Assembly (NCBI GenBank): GCA_016800925.1
Contig: JABCPU010000385.1
Location: 1 to 63,721 of the forward strand
DNA length: 63,721 bases
Source: Suillus spraguei
Lineage: Eukaryota; Basidiomycota; Agaricomycetes; Boletales; Suillaceae
Direction of reading: 5' to 3'
The notes under the pieces were generated by a model. The model was not told the origin of the DNA. It did not search any database and worked only from the letters and a program-made list of their open reading frames with translations. Within the stretch, counting starts at the first letter, position 1; every line of letters begins with the position of its first letter. This document shows, one piece after another, positions 33,124-44,737 of this stretch. The translations under genes were made by a program, and so were the position numbers.

Positions 33124-34455
33124 TGTTACGACCATGCAAAACCGGAGATTAGCAAGAAGTCCTGGTCTTACATGGGGTTGTACCGAAGGGTTGTAAGTCA
33201 AAGGGGCTTGGCCTCAGCTCGTACGCTGTGCCCCTTACCCGAGTATGTGCCCTTAATTTCGGATGAAGTCCAAGGGAGAGTTCTGGTGGAGTCCGGATGG
33301 AGGGTCCGGACGAACTCTAAGGCAGGATAGCTCGACAGAGCTCCGATGGACTTCCGGATGAGCGCGGGAATGCGCCGGAACTATTTCCGGAAGGTAGGGA
33401 GTAATGGTAACACTACCAGAACAAGTTCCAAGTAGAACGGATGAAGGATGGACCGCTGGACAAAGTCCAGGGCAGGATAGGAGCAGAGCTCCGGAGGGAA
33501 AGATGATCCATAGATGTCAGAGGATAGGATAGGATGGATCCGAAGGACTAGGGGTCCGAAGGTCCGGAGCTCGGAGGAGCGGAGGAGCGGAGGAGCGGAT
33601 GATCGGATGATCGGATGAGCGTAGCTCTGTGGATCTTAGAGGAAGTGTTGGCTACTAGAGAGGAGTAGGTCCGGATATGGTGTAGAGATAGTATAGACTA
33701 CTCCGGACAAGGTCCAGAATAGAAACAGACAGTATAAGACTACCAAAGGTAGAGTCGGAGGTGAAACAGATGATAGATGGAGATGGACGAAGTCCGAACA
33801 GATTATAGGACATAGGATCAAAGCTCCGGCCTAGGGAGTAATCCCATAGGCCTGAGTTGGAAGCTTACAAGGGCCGGAGCCCAAGTGCAAGAACAGAGAC
33901 GGAGTTATATAGACATGATAACAGGATACAGAGTAATCAAAGGAATATACAGAAGTAGGAACAATGAATCAGACTAAGGTCTGCAGGAGTTGTACTACAA
34001 GTTTATATACTGTAGGAGCATGCCGGAGGGTAAGTACAGATAGTCCGAGGCTATGTCGGAAACACATTAGTAAGTACAGCGGGACATAAGGCTATGAACT
34101 CAGAGATGAAGCTTGTACGAAATACTTATCAAGACGGAGGCAGAGATCACCGAGAACTGGAAGCACAGAGATACCCAGAAGCCGGAGACACAGGTATATT
34201 CTAAAAGGGATAATGCGCAGGTGCGCGGGAATAGTTCGGATATGAACTCGGATCGGATATGGACACGGATCGGATATGGACACGGATCGGATATGGACAC
34301 GGATCGGATATGGACACGGATGGATATGGATTGGAGTGGATGGGTGGATCGGATATGTGAACTGGAGTGGATGGGTGGATCAGATATGTGTAGGTTGGGT
34401 GTCTGGATGTCCATGGATTGGGTTTGATCTAGACCTGAATGTACGGTATATGACA
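33124..34455 (-). repeat. Solo LTR, family C, with CATAC duplication
   Basis: A 1332-bp LTR running on the + strand from TGTTACGACCATGC to GTACGGTATATGACA. It has a perfect duplication CATAC at 33119-33123 and 34456-34460. Near its right end are tandem 'ggatcggatatggacac' units (about 34250-34330). Removing it restores the Harbinger frame (AIFLYACVIGLS). Confidence 0.93.
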
Positions 34456-34990
34456 CATACAGGAATATTGCCAGTTGCTCCTCTAGCATAACATGCCTTG
34501 AATCATTTATCCTGCTCTCCTGGAGTATTTTGAGTAATACAACAAATACATGGCAGTGAACACTGAGCTCACATCAAATGCATTTAGGATGGCCATTGAG
34601 AAGCTCATTAACCCAGTTGATCCCCTGTAGTGCCAAGGTGTGATACGGTTCTTTGTCGTAGTATACATCAGTGTAGGAATTGAACATGTCCGCTGCACTA
34701 TTGAGGACTTCAGAGGCTGATATGATGATATGGCGAAATAGATCTATGACCCCTTGAAGAGTCTTCTTATCTGCCTGCTCTGTGTCACCCATCTCATCCC
34801 TTCATCCCCTTCATCCTGCTCATCCTGCTCATCGGTAGGGTTCGAAATATTATCTTCATCACACTGGTCTGAGTCAAAGTCATTACTGTGGTGCAAAAGG
34901 CAAGGGAGCATGCTGGTATGTACATATGAGAGACATGATAACGGCTGGCCAAAGTGTAACATCAGATTCAGGCTCCGAAGCTTACTTAAG
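34456..34990 (-). pseudogene. PIF/Harbinger transposase, N-terminal segment
   Basis: Minus strand: an acidic start (DEDNISNPTDEQDEQDEGDE), a helical block (VIDLFRHIIISASEVLNSAA), ALQGINWVNELLNGHPKCI, a TGA replacing CGA, CELSVHCHVFVVLLKILQE and MLEEQLAIFLY, where the solo LTR cuts in. WVxELLxGHPxR and LEEQLAIFLY are hallmark blocks of fungal DDE_Tnp_4 proteins. At least one frameshift lies near 34770-34790. Confidence 0.72.
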
Positions 34991-35194
34991 ATAGTCGTAG
35001 TCAGAAAACTCAGTTGAAGTTAGCGAAGTCAGGGTTTCCAAACGGACTCTAATAAGTTAGTAAATCCATCTTTGTTCAACCTGTGAGGACTAAGAACGCA
35101 GAATAGATTCTCCCTTGCCGTGGGAACTTCACAATCATGTGACTTCTAGCAAAATTTCTTCAACGTGTTTAACCCACTGGCACTGCCAGACCCC

Positions 35195-36222
35195 ATGGCA
35201 CAAAGACACAATTCCTTGTATTTCTTCGATGGTAATATCACATTTATGGCCTTCAATAATATCGGCAACCAGATTGTCTTTCAAGTCCATAAATCAATCC
35301 TATCACATTATTCTATCGTCTTTGCAGACATGTTGATGATGCCCCCCGTTGAAGAGGCCGAGACATATGATGATGTTCCACTAGTATGCTTGCCTGACAA
35401 TGCTGAGGAGATTGAGTCCTTGTTGAAAGCTATATACCTTCCACGGTGAGTATATCTCTCTGCTATAAACTCATTGTTCATCAGGTCTTTCTTGCTAGCT
35501 CTCCCCCGCTATACCCACGTCTGACCCGATGCGTGCCTCGCATAATTTATCACCTCTTAAACCTCTCTAACAAATATGAAATGAACAAGCTTCGCCGTGA
35601 CATTGTTCAACAGTTGGAAGCAGATTGGCCAACCTCGCTAGCTTGGTGGGATCAACTAGAAGGTGAAATTGCTGGATTAGCCGACCTGGACAGTGATGCT
35701 ATGGGTTGTATTTTCTCCGAGGATCCACTTCCAGATCCTGCCTCTGCCATTCAGTTGGCACACGAATGTCAGGTTCCCACAATATTGCCTGCCGCCTTCT
35801 ATCATCTTTCGCGGCTCTCCATTCGCTGCCAGCTCAATAAATCTTCCTCTAGATGCAGGCCATGGCGCCGCACCGCAAATTGGGGTCTTCTCACAGCAGG
35901 AGATCTTCAGTGCCTCCTTCTGGGCAGAGAAAGTCTTCTGCAAGTCACTGATTCTATGCTCGCAACTGGTGCTAGCGATGTTGATAGTCAGATACACTGG
36001 ATGGTGGATAGATGTAAGGGATCTCAACGAATGGAAGTTATGGACAAAATACTCGGAGAATGCCAGAGTGCTCCAGATGTCCTTGCGACTCTTCGCGGGT
36101 GTGCTACAATGGAGGAACTCCTAACTTGTCGCATTTGTCGCTGTAGGATCAGAGAAAGGTTAAAACAAATTCGCCATGCGCTATGGACCAAGTTACCTAA
36201 ATTATTTCAGTTGGAGGATTGA
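35195..36222 (+). CDS. BTB/POZ domain protein, two exons
   Basis: A fungal BTB protein, probably a protein-interaction or ubiquitin-ligase adaptor; the partner is unknown. ATG 35195 (MAQRHNSLYFFDGN) starts just before the BTB fold: ITFMAFNNIGNQIVFQVHKSIL, FADMLMMPPVEEAETYDDVP, VCLPDNAEEIESLLKAIY. An intron at 35446-35498 (gtgagt...gctag, 53 bp) splits the domain in phase. After it come LNLSNKYEMNKLRRDIVQQL and LPDPASAIQLAHECQV, the usual second half in Agaricomycete BTB proteins. The last part has a cysteine motif (LTCRICRCRIRERLKQ) and ends KLPKLFQLED-TGA. Length is about 324 aa. No stops or frameshifts are seen. It is the best-preserved host-type gene here. A further small intron cannot be excluded. 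Confidence 0.75.
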
Positions 36223-36468
36223 TCAAACTTCTGGTCGCACCTCGAGACTGTATTCCTAGGAAGGAACCATCTTGGATCAACATTTTGGTGATGTCCACAA
36301 TAGTGAATGTGGGTTGTCGGCCGTGCAGTGTATGTATGTACCAAATTAGAGGTTGCACCTGCTATATGATAGATGTGACTTTGTACCACATGTTCTACTA
36401 TTCAGCTTGGGGCTTGTTGTATTTGTAACATGATATTGAATACATTTAAAAAGCTTAATTATCAAAAA

Positions 36469-37041
36469 CTACAAGCATATCTCAGTTTCCCCATCTTTAT
36501 CTTCATCTTCAAAATACAACGAACTGCTGAGTTTAATTGCAAGGGTAGATGCTGCCTGCACCCTGAAAGTCAGCCCGCCTACACCCCAGACTGCCATGTA
36601 CTTACCCATGCTTTGACCCACTTGCCCATCAAAATCAAGTTGTGGATCCGACCCTTTACCTCGAGCCGTGGCTGACCTTTGTCTCAAAGAATTCCAAAGG
36701 TCCAGGAACTGAGACGGCTTTGTAATATGATCGAGCAGACAGGTAATTAAATCTTCTAGACCAGTAGCTATTCTATGAGGCGCTTGGTGAGCAGTGGCTG
36801 GCACATTGGAGGAATGAAAGTCCAACACAAGCTTCTTAAAAAGAAAAAAGAACGATGCTTCACAACGTTCAGAGTTATGCCCCGGACTGCTTTTTCCGCA
36901 TGGAACGATGAGGTCCAAGCAGAGGCTGCTCCTGGACCATTGAGCCAGAAGCTGGGTGATGGGGTACATGCGGCGAAATAGGTGAGGGTGGAGGTGGCAT
37001 CAGGTTCTTCCATAAGGAACGACGAGGCGGGAAAGGAGCAT
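36469..37041 (-). other. Unrecognised ORFs downstream of the FunK1 remnant
   Basis: Two overlapping minus-strand frames (MYPITQLLAQWSRSSLC and, in another frame, LCWTFIPPMCQPLLTKRLIE) follow the FunK1-like segment. They may be its decayed 3' end, but no catalytic kinase motif is visible. Confidence 0.25.
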
Positions 37042-37990
37042 CTATAGTTGTGAGTGGAGGAGTGGAGGATGGAAGGGCGAGGAGATAATAGGGGATGAAG
37101 CTTGGGGTGCAGCGATAGATGACGAAGCTGGGAGAGGATGTGATGCAGTGGCATTAAGTGACTCCGATGAAAGTGCAACTTCAATGCTTTCTATCCCCCG
37201 TTTGATCATTTCACAAATTGTTTCATGAGAGACACCGTCGGGACTGGTTAAAGCGCTTCTGATTGCCTTGCGCCATTCTTCAAGGATGGGACGAGCAGCG
37301 GGGTTGCAAAGGCTGGTACAAATATGAATAGTAAGATCCAGTCCGAGAGAAGACTGATCAGAAAAGGTTGATGTGTTAATAACATCAACGAAACGCAAGG
37401 CCTTCAGTCCGATTGGAATTGGCTCTGAAATAATCATTCCAGAGCGGTCCATATAATGGCCGCGAAGCTTCAAGTTTGCGATACTGAACAGGAGGACGAA
37501 ACGACGCCATGGTTGTTCTCGCAGGATAAGATAACCCTTGGTGACAACCCCCAAGAATACCGGCACATCACCTCCTTCAACTAGTTCAGACCTGAAGATC
37601 TCAATGCCAGTGAGAACGTCCGACCAGCTCTTTTCCTTTGCACTGAGCTTCTTTGACCTATAGTCCATCAGGACTAGATCAGGCTTCCACGAATCGGTGG
37701 CGTCTGGCACAGGAGTGGAAGAGAATTCCGTGGACCAATAACGCGGTTCTGGTATAGCATTGAAGGGTAGTGTACGTCATCGGTACTGTGAGTCAGACAT
37801 GGAGGAGAGATCGGAAGGTTTGTTGTCAGCCTCTCTGATTAAGTTGCGCATTGCAAAGTAAATACTTCTTAACAGGTGTTCCCAGTTCTTCTCTTCAGTT
37901 GTCTTGACGTTCGAGTGTGGTCGTTTCGACCCAACTTCATATGACTGCTGTGACCAGCCGCCATCTGTCTCCATCATGGAATCTTCATCC
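37042..37990 (-). pseudogene. FunK1-type fungal protein kinase fragment
   Basis: Resembles the N-terminal accessory region of FunK1 kinases (Pkinase_fungal), a family expanded in Agaricomycetes. On the minus strand it reads EKNWEHLLRSIYFAMRN, then a TGA at 37777-37779 in SQYR-stop-RTL, then YWSTEFS, SWKPDLVLMDYR, SWSDVLTGIEIF, QPWRRFVLLFSIANLKLR, YMDRSGMIISEP and SSLGLDLTIHIC. The kinase catalytic core (HRD, DFG) is not visible downstream. Its upstream end meets repeat R2 at about 37991. A nonfunctional remnant. Confidence 0.6.
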
Positions 37991-38395
37991 TGTTGGAGTC
38001 CGACGCGCCAGAGAGAGAAGAGAAGGGAATGGCCGACGAATCCGAGAAGCAAGGCATGAGGGGGAGAAGCTGAGGAATGTGGTTCGAGCACAAGCCATAA
38101 TAGGCCAGTGGGATCTGTCTTGCTAACGTCGGCTGAGCCTCTGCAATGCAGATCAAATGAGTTATATTTTATATTTTTCGTTCCTTACTTACCTGGTATA
38201 AAGTCAAGCGTCCGAAGACGCAAACATCTCAGTTCTTGAATAGAAACTGAGATGTAAGTACCTAGTTCCTGTAAGTCAGCAATAGCTGACCAAATCGTAG
38301 CGTACCTTTGTCTTCCTAGGTAGCGCACATGTTAATATCAGTCCTTGAATAGAAACTGAGATTGTACCTTTGTCTTTCTAGCTCCCTCTCTCCCC
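37991..38395. repeat. Repeat R2 copy 1
   Basis: About 405 bp, from 'tgttggagtccgacgcgcc' to 'tacctttgtctttcta', matching 54125-55362 once the nested element there is removed. It contains a palindrome 'catctcagttcttgaa...aactgagatg' and two related copies of 'cttgaatagaaactgagat'. It is LTR-like at its 5' end, but no target duplication was found. Confidence 0.65.
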
Positions 38396-38411
38396 GTTCG
38401 CTCACCTGTCA

Positions 38412-38993
38412 TCACGACACATCCTCCTCCAGATCTGTGTCAAGTTGCAAATCTTCTTCCTTCTGTTTAGACTGCGCCTGAGTCTTCGTCTTCTTCACTG
38501 CAACTGCAAAGGCACCACCGAGCTTCCACTGTGTACCAGACTGCGAATCTTGGAATACATGTGCCCCGTGTTTGAGAATATTGCCCGTCTTTTTGACATA
38601 TCTGATATTACATAGGTCATCAATTGTGAGATTAGATGCCGGAATAAGAACGTCCATGATGGATGATTTTCGCTGCTTGATTCCCTCCTCCCATATAACT
38701 CGTTTGGCCATGGAAAGAGTGCCATCGTGACTTAATGGCTGGAGTTCATTTTTCAAGAGCTGGTCCATGTTCTCCTTCGAACGATGCACAAAATCTCCGC
38801 TGGCAGGAATGGAGCTCGTAACACTCGCAAGCAGATGAGTGTTAGTGGAACCTGACACCACAGTTGACATACTCTGAGCTGAGATATTAATTGACATTAT
38901 GGGTAAAGGAGGTGCAGCATGCCTGGGGCGCGCAGGGGCCTGAAGGGGGGTAGGGCGTAAAGGAGGTGCTGCCAGTGGGGCTCGAGAAAGCAC
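38412..38993 (-). other. Unrecognised ORF, 193 codons
   Basis: An open minus-strand frame: alanine/proline-rich start (APLAAPPLRPTPLQAP), a middle with MDVLIPASNLTIDDLCNIRY, and a lysine/glutamine-rich acidic end (KQKEEDLQLDTDLEED). No family is recognised. It may be the 3' exon of the gene fragments at 39.1-39.7 kb, which lie upstream on the same strand. Confidence 0.3.
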
Positions 38994-39102
38994 AGTCAGC
39001 GAGAGCTAATCAGGTGGAAAAGGCTCAGGTTGATGGTATCGTGAGAGTTGGGACCGAGAAAACAACCTGCACTCTGGTGCTGGAGGCATGGCCAGCGATG
39101 GG

Positions 39103-39719
39103 TCATGAATGTTCTGCAGTGTAGGCGTCAGAAGACCTAGAATGTTGTGATAGCATAGATAATACCTTGTCAACAGTCATCTGGTAGATATCGCAAAGCT
39201 GCACCGTCACCAGTTCAAAACATCTAGAAGTCCTACCATCAAAGAACAGCGACAAACCCAATCTCCTACACACCAGCATAGAAAACCATGAGATTATTTC
39301 AGACACCCCGGTATCATCTTGACCTGCCTGTAAAGTAAAAGGCTTGTGCTTTGGGTCGTGAAACACAAACGATCATAGGTGCTCACTTGAGATGAACTGG
39401 ACATATGAATGGTCGACTGCATAAGCCCTGGCAACATTTCCCTGGTGCCCACTCTGCTCGGCAAAATAATATTCTAGATCTAAATCAGCTACAAGATGCT
39501 TGCAGCTCTTACACATGACACCAATGAGAAGATAGCGCATATCAGCCAGGCCCATTGGATGACCCAATCCACCCTCGAAGACTGGTCTACCTGTATAGGC
39601 GACAAGGATGTCTGAGAAATCGTCCGAGTCCCATGACCCATGTAGGCCGTGGAATAGGGGGTCTTTGTATCCAGCAGAAAACTGAAAGTCTTCCCCATTC
39701 GGGCTGAGGTAGAGAGCAA
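39103..39719 (-). pseudogene. Unrecognised gene remnant with GHPMGLADMRY block
   Basis: Two frames on the minus strand carry DDFSDILVAYTGRPVFEGG (about 39620), GHPMGLADMRYLLIGVM (about 39560), DLEYYFAEQSGHQGNVARAY (about 39470), then an exon from 39366 (FTLQAGQDDTGVSEIISWF) ending at 39103. The wording recalls domains found next to RecQ-like helicases or Crypton recombinases in Agaricomycetes, but this is a weak impression. Confidence 0.3.
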
Positions 39720-39968
39720 ACTTAGCTAAAGTCTTTGAGACAAAGTCAGCTACGGTTCAGATATGTGAAAAGGTAGTAAGCACCTTTGGGATGAACGTAA
39801 GATACGCTATCATCAAGCGAGCAGTTTCTGGAGGCATGCTTCGCAAAATGACCCGCTCCTTCTCCTGGTTTGTTTGTGTTTTGTTATAGCGCGATATGAA
39901 ATTCGAATAGCCTGAAAACCAGTACACGTTCCTAGGGTGAAGGTTGGTCTTTTGCCATGACGGCCAGC

Positions 39969-40526
39969 TCAGGGTCTCAAGCAGACTGTCCAGAACCTAG
40001 ATGATAGAGAAGGAAAAGCCTCTGAAGGCATTCTTCGCACTCCTTCATTCGGCGCCTGACTTGGCCCTGGTTCCACACCACGCCACTGGAGTTGCATGAC
40101 ACCATAAAATGTTCCTAGAAAGTTGACATCATTTCTTTCATCAGTGCTAATCCATACTCCTGAAATTGGTTCCTTCTGTCGGATAGAAACAAGTAGCCCT
40201 AAAGCCCGCACAAGGAAAAGGATGAGATCAGTAAGCTCAGATTCGACATGCATTCATTAAGGGCATCGATGACAAACAACTAAGGTGGACACCGCACAAT
40301 CTGGATTGGAGTTTCTGAAGAGGTCGAAGAGAGACGCATCTGGATCTAGCAGAGCGGGACTGTTGTGGATAATTCTGCTCACATCCTTCCAGATGCTTGG
40401 AAAATCAGTGACAAGCTGGTAGACAAGCGTCGCAAAGAAGTATCCAGCTGTGCAACACTTGGTGTGCTTGTGAGAGAAAAATAATATTCCCGATAGCCGC
40501 TTTTCGACATTCATCTCTTCGGTCAC
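39969..40526 (-). pseudogene. NACHT-type NTPase fragment (NLR-like)
   Basis: Minus strand: GILFFSHKHTKCCTAGYFFA, TLVYQLVTDFPSIWKDVSRI and a decayed Walker-B-like VIDALNEC at about 40260, with a frame change, then SELTDLILFLVRALGLL. These are the middle blocks of fungal NACHT NTPases, often fused to WD40 repeats. The P-loop (GxxGxGK[ST]) is not visible in this piece. It is too broken to function. Confidence 0.5.
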
Positions 40527-41655
40527 TTTCAGACCTCACATCTTTTCAACTACTGTAAACGCGACAGCAGATTTCCAATCCTAGCCAGGCCATGCAGCCA
40601 AATGAGATAATTCTTCTGTGTCGTCCAGGAATCCATGGATGTATTTGAGGAGATCTGCTGATATTGGGTTGCTACAATGTGGTTTACAGGCATACGGCTA
40701 CAATGAAACACGACTGCTGGATGCGCTGCTGTTGTCCATTCCAGCGTACACTTGTTCGGGCCCACGCTCGTTCCTGCTGACACTGTAGCACTTGACCGCT
40801 AGTACATGATCAAAATCAGAAATGGTGAAGTCACAAGTCAGACAGAGCACGCTACCTGACATGGGCCCAGCGGAGTGCCAGCATGGTTTCCAATACTGTT
40901 TTGGATTTGCAATCGAAGACGATATGGAGAGACAGTGTTGGCGGCTGTCCATGGTCACGACGATGGTGTTATCTGTCGTGAGGACCTGATAGTCTTGATC
41001 GATTACAGCGCTGGCTAGACGAGTCACAGTGAAACAAAACAGAGCAAGGAAGGGGGCATAACTGTAGTATATGTAATATATCTAGGGGAAGCTCCTGCAG
41101 GACAATAAATGGAAATGTATGATAAACGAGGAAGTTGTGCTGGAAATTTTTTGAGCGAGTGCAGTCTGAAATGAGTGAGGCACTTGTAAGTGCCAGTTTC
41201 GCTCTGTTCGATCAAGATGAGAACAAAGCGGTTAAGTGGCATAAGGTGGACGTACCATATATCCACAGATATAACCAATGGGGTGTGAGCCGCCATGGTG
41301 GGGGTAGGAAGAAAGAAGTATTGGGGTATAGCGACACGAGGCGTGATATATGTGTGGTACGTCTGGAAAATCTTCCGAAGAAGTGTTCCTAATTGGTAGA
41401 GCTGTTAGCTGATGTGCAACAATGAAGATGACCTCACACAATCTCAGGCTAGTGCCATTATGAGTAATAACTTCGCCAGCCAGTCTCACACAATCTCAAG
41501 AGGCTTCTCAAGTTCACGTACAACCTCGCACAATCTCAGCCATCCTGGAAAGAGTGGGGTTTGACGGGGGGTTCAAGGGTCATAAAGACCGGTTAAGGGC
41601 AGAACCGATAAAACCACCTGTATCAGAGTGAGTAATGTTCAAACTGGCCGATTCG
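40527..41655. other. No recognised gene
   Basis: Contains minus-strand ORFs 40698-41027 and 41024-41296 without known motifs. They could be the N-terminal part of the NACHT gene remnant, but nothing proves it. Confidence 0.3.
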
Positions 41656-42300
41656 AATTATTCACCTTGAATTCTGCAACTGCAAAATCCTTTCCAAGAC
41701 AACTCCTTGGGCCTTCGACAAATGTCAGGAGATGCCTATGACCTTGGACTTCCTTGGCCTTTGTGCTGATGTTGTCTTCAGTCAGCCAACAATCAGGCTT
41801 ATATTCCTATGCACAGGTAATTACATGCTTCGGCCCCATAAAAATTCTGCACACACTGCATTGAATTTTGAACACCGGTAAACAAGGTAGATTAACTCAC
41901 GTGTTCTGATAGTATTGCATGATGCACGACTCAAAGCAACAAAAGACTCGTACAATAGAGTCGGTTACAGACGAAGCACTTTCAATGAGGTTGAAATGCA
42001 CTGAGACTCTATCAGTCTAGGGCCGCGCAAGTGCCTCAAGCGAGCACAAACGTACCACTTCATCGTTCATGCCAGACATCATATGTCTGGCCTCCTAGGT
42101 TTATCAGGCCATGCGGAGTAACACGACAAACAAGCCATGAGAAGAGTATGGGGAGTTGGGGTGACAGGCTTAAAGCAATGCGTGCTCAGAAAGGCGATAA
42201 GGGGGCAGACACGAGTTACGAGTTAACATACCTCTAAAGCAACCATGTCAGCAATGATTGCAGCCGGCGAAAGAGTGATGTCAACAGCTGAGCAAATGTT
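41656..42300 (-). pseudogene. Cytochrome P450 remnant
   Basis: On the minus strand, FVEGPRSCLGKDFAVAEFK at about 41725-41668 matches the heme-binding signature (F-x-x-G-x-R-x-C-x-G) of fungal P450s. The upstream exon ends near CWLTEDN, after an intron (gtgagt at about 41900 to 'cctatgcacagg'). Further upstream IIADMVALEV (about 42230-42260) resembles the helix I region, but stops intervene. The normal protein is about 500 aa; only scattered pieces remain. Confidence 0.5.
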
Positions 42301-42563
42301 CATTCTTTGCCTTGATCTTCAAGCGAGAGACTCTGTGGCAGCGCTGAAAAACAAGTCAGTCATTTCAGCACTAGAAAAAGTAGAACGATGGTGAAAAGAA
42401 GACAAAAGAAAGCCTAGGTGGTGCACAGCCCAATGGGCACGGACTCTGAGCACGACCCTGATTGAATCCAAGGGGGGAAGCGTAACATCGTCCGGCACCC
42501 AAAGAAGGTCGAAAAAACAAATGAACCATAACAAACTCGCTTTAAGAGTAAAATGGAAGCAAG

Positions 42564-42640
42564 CCAACAAACAAACAAACAAACAAACAAACAAACAAAC
42601 AAACAAACAAACAAACAAACAAAACAAACAAACAAACAAG
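42564..42640. repeat. (CAAA)n microsatellite
   Basis: About 18 copies of the 4-base unit with one irregularity. The long Val-Cys-Leu-Phe ORFs read through it are artefacts. Confidence 0.95.
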
Positions 42641-42834
42641 ACCAAATCTGGGACTTCGAGGACTCTCGAAGCACATGATCTACCCCAACCGAATATGGAC
42701 TAAGCTGGGACAGGGATGGTCTGCAGGCACCTCAACCACACTAGTATGAACCTAATAAGGATGTTGTAGGGGGGGGGGGGGCTATGACATGCTAATTAGC
42801 ACCTGTTCTCATAATTCTCACACCCCAGCAGTAC

Positions 42835-43357
42835 CACTGCAAACAAATCCCACCAGGAAAATTTTACCTTGCAGATGCTGATTCACTGCATGCAATGAAT
42901 TGCTTGTGCCTTACCATGGTGCATGCTATCACCTTGCAGAATGGGACCAAGCAAATATTTTGTACATTGTTCTCCAATACACCATACCCCTCACACTTAT
43001 ATGCCTTTCAGGCCTTGTAATGCACAGGAACTTTATAATTTGTGACATGCAATGCTTTGCAATGTCATTGACCATATTTTTGGAGTCCTCAAGAAATGAT
43101 TTCACATTATTCTGCTCCCCCCTAAGTACAATTCTGAGATCCAGTCTCACATCCCTTTGGCTCTTTGTTTGATTCACATTATCATCCATATCCATGATGC
43201 AGATGACTTATTGGATTACCATCATATTGACTCAGATGAGTTGAAGGTTCAGTACACTGGTATACTTGCAGGTGGTCCTCCAACTGAGGCTGCAAGGACA
43301 TGTGTGCATGATCATTGTGATCAACTGGCACAATCTATGTGGGAAGACTATCTGCAG
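42835..43357 (+). pseudogene. Second PIF/Harbinger transposase fragment
   Basis: A more decayed paralogue of the gene at 24.5-35 kb, on the + strand. It reads IPPGKFYLADAD (about 42850), a frameshifted middle, then HIHDADDLLDYHHIDSDE, GGPPTEAARTCVHDHCD and MWEDYLQ up to 43357, where repeat R1 begins. Multiple stops. Confidence 0.68.
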
Positions 43358-44253
43358 TGGCAACCAAACAATTCCCTTATAGCAAGCATATAGCCTTTTC
43401 GCTCCGCAAAGGCAGAACCATTCTTATTCCATGGACCCTTACTGGATCCTCACACTGATGCCCTCATGTCCCATCCAATTCTGTCTAGATCCATTGGTGC
43501 ATAGTTACTTCACTTCTGCCATTACTAAACCTATGGCAGGATTTACCATATGTCTCAAGGGCTGCTGCATGCTGTGCGCCTCTTTACTAATACCCTGTTT
43601 ATGTTCTATCTCGCTACCGGACTCACCTAATTATCTCATACACTCATGAATATGTTAAAAGGACTCATCATACATACCGTTACTGTTACTTCCCATCTCT
43701 TGGACTTAGTATCAGAACACTTACTAGTTGAATTCCATTTGCCTTTGAACTTCTCTCCATTTGAAGCTTGCTCATTGATTTAACCGCCGGTAACTTAATC
43801 ACTCAAAGTACCACACTACTCTCGACTTTGCTACTCATAACCAGACCATGGCCAGTGATCTCGTTGGGTCGCTACTCCTTTTTACTGCCTCTCTTGTCAC
43901 CTACCTCACTCGTACAGAGCTGCCGTAACTGCTACCACTACTGCACCGTGGGTAGTGGCATTATATTTGTCTCGCAGAAGTTTCTTTTATTCTTGCTCTC
44001 ACTAGCTAACTGCTATAGCTACTCTTACCGCACGAGTACCGCTGATATCATGCTAGTACTGCCGACATACCACAGCCACCGCTAACTTCAGAAGTCGAAT
44101 TCTTTGTTTATATTAGTTCTTTTGTGTTTCCTTCGCACTGACTTAGAAGAAATTGCTTCTATTGCAGTCCTCTTGGGTCAAACATCTCACTTGCACCTTT
44201 AGTAGGATTATTGTTGTGCTTATACTTAGGCCAGCAGTAGTTTCTTTGTTTCA
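43358..44253 (+). repeat. Repeat R1 copy 2
   Basis: An 896-bp block from TGGCAACCAAACAATTCCC to TTTCTTTGTTTCA, homologous to copy 1 (minus strand, 21953-23629) and copy 3. It follows the Harbinger fragment directly. Short ORFs in it have no known motifs. Confidence 0.65.
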
Positions 44254-44737
44254 ACAGGGTCAACCAAATGACTAGTTGATACAGCATTGTGCATCACTAT
44301 TGTCACATTATCAAGCCTGCTGGCCATTTTATCTCTCAGGTCCTCCAATGCTGAGGACGTTGATAGACACTATGAATTTGATGACCCTGCCTTCCCTTTC
44401 GAGGATTGTGGGGCACAGGAGTCATGACACAAGTTGTCATCCCCATCAGCTTTGTGTTTCACAGCTGTTGAAGACACAGGAGTGGAGGGAGTAATGTGAC
44501 TTTCAACAAGATTTAAATGAGTGAGCAAACAGGGCCTGGTTCAGTGTGCATGGTGTTGCTGTGTGTGACAGAGGGTGCAATAGGAATTGGGGGCACAACA
44601 GAGCCTGGTTCAGTGTGCACAGTGTCGCTGTCATTGTTAGCAGTGAGATGGCTGCCAAACTCAACATGGTATGACAAACAAAGTCACACTGGCTGTGAAA
44701 GCCCCATTTTCCACAAGCGTCTCATTACTATCTAAGG
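44254..44737. other. Spacer between two R1 copies
   Basis: 484 bp with no recognised gene. It lies between two direct R1 copies, and its right end resembles the flank of R1 copy 1, so it may be the small internal region of a miniature LTR-type element. Confidence 0.35.

Noticed and set aside
38160..38400. Stem-loop 'catctcag...ctgagatg' as a transcription terminator
   Set aside because: It recurs in both copies of repeat R2 and belongs to that repeat; bacterial-type terminators are not expected in a fungus.
42319..42703. Long ORFs with Val-Cys-Leu-Phe or Lys-Gln-Thr-Asn repeats
   Set aside because: They are read straight through a (CAAA)n microsatellite on both strands and have no other coding signs.
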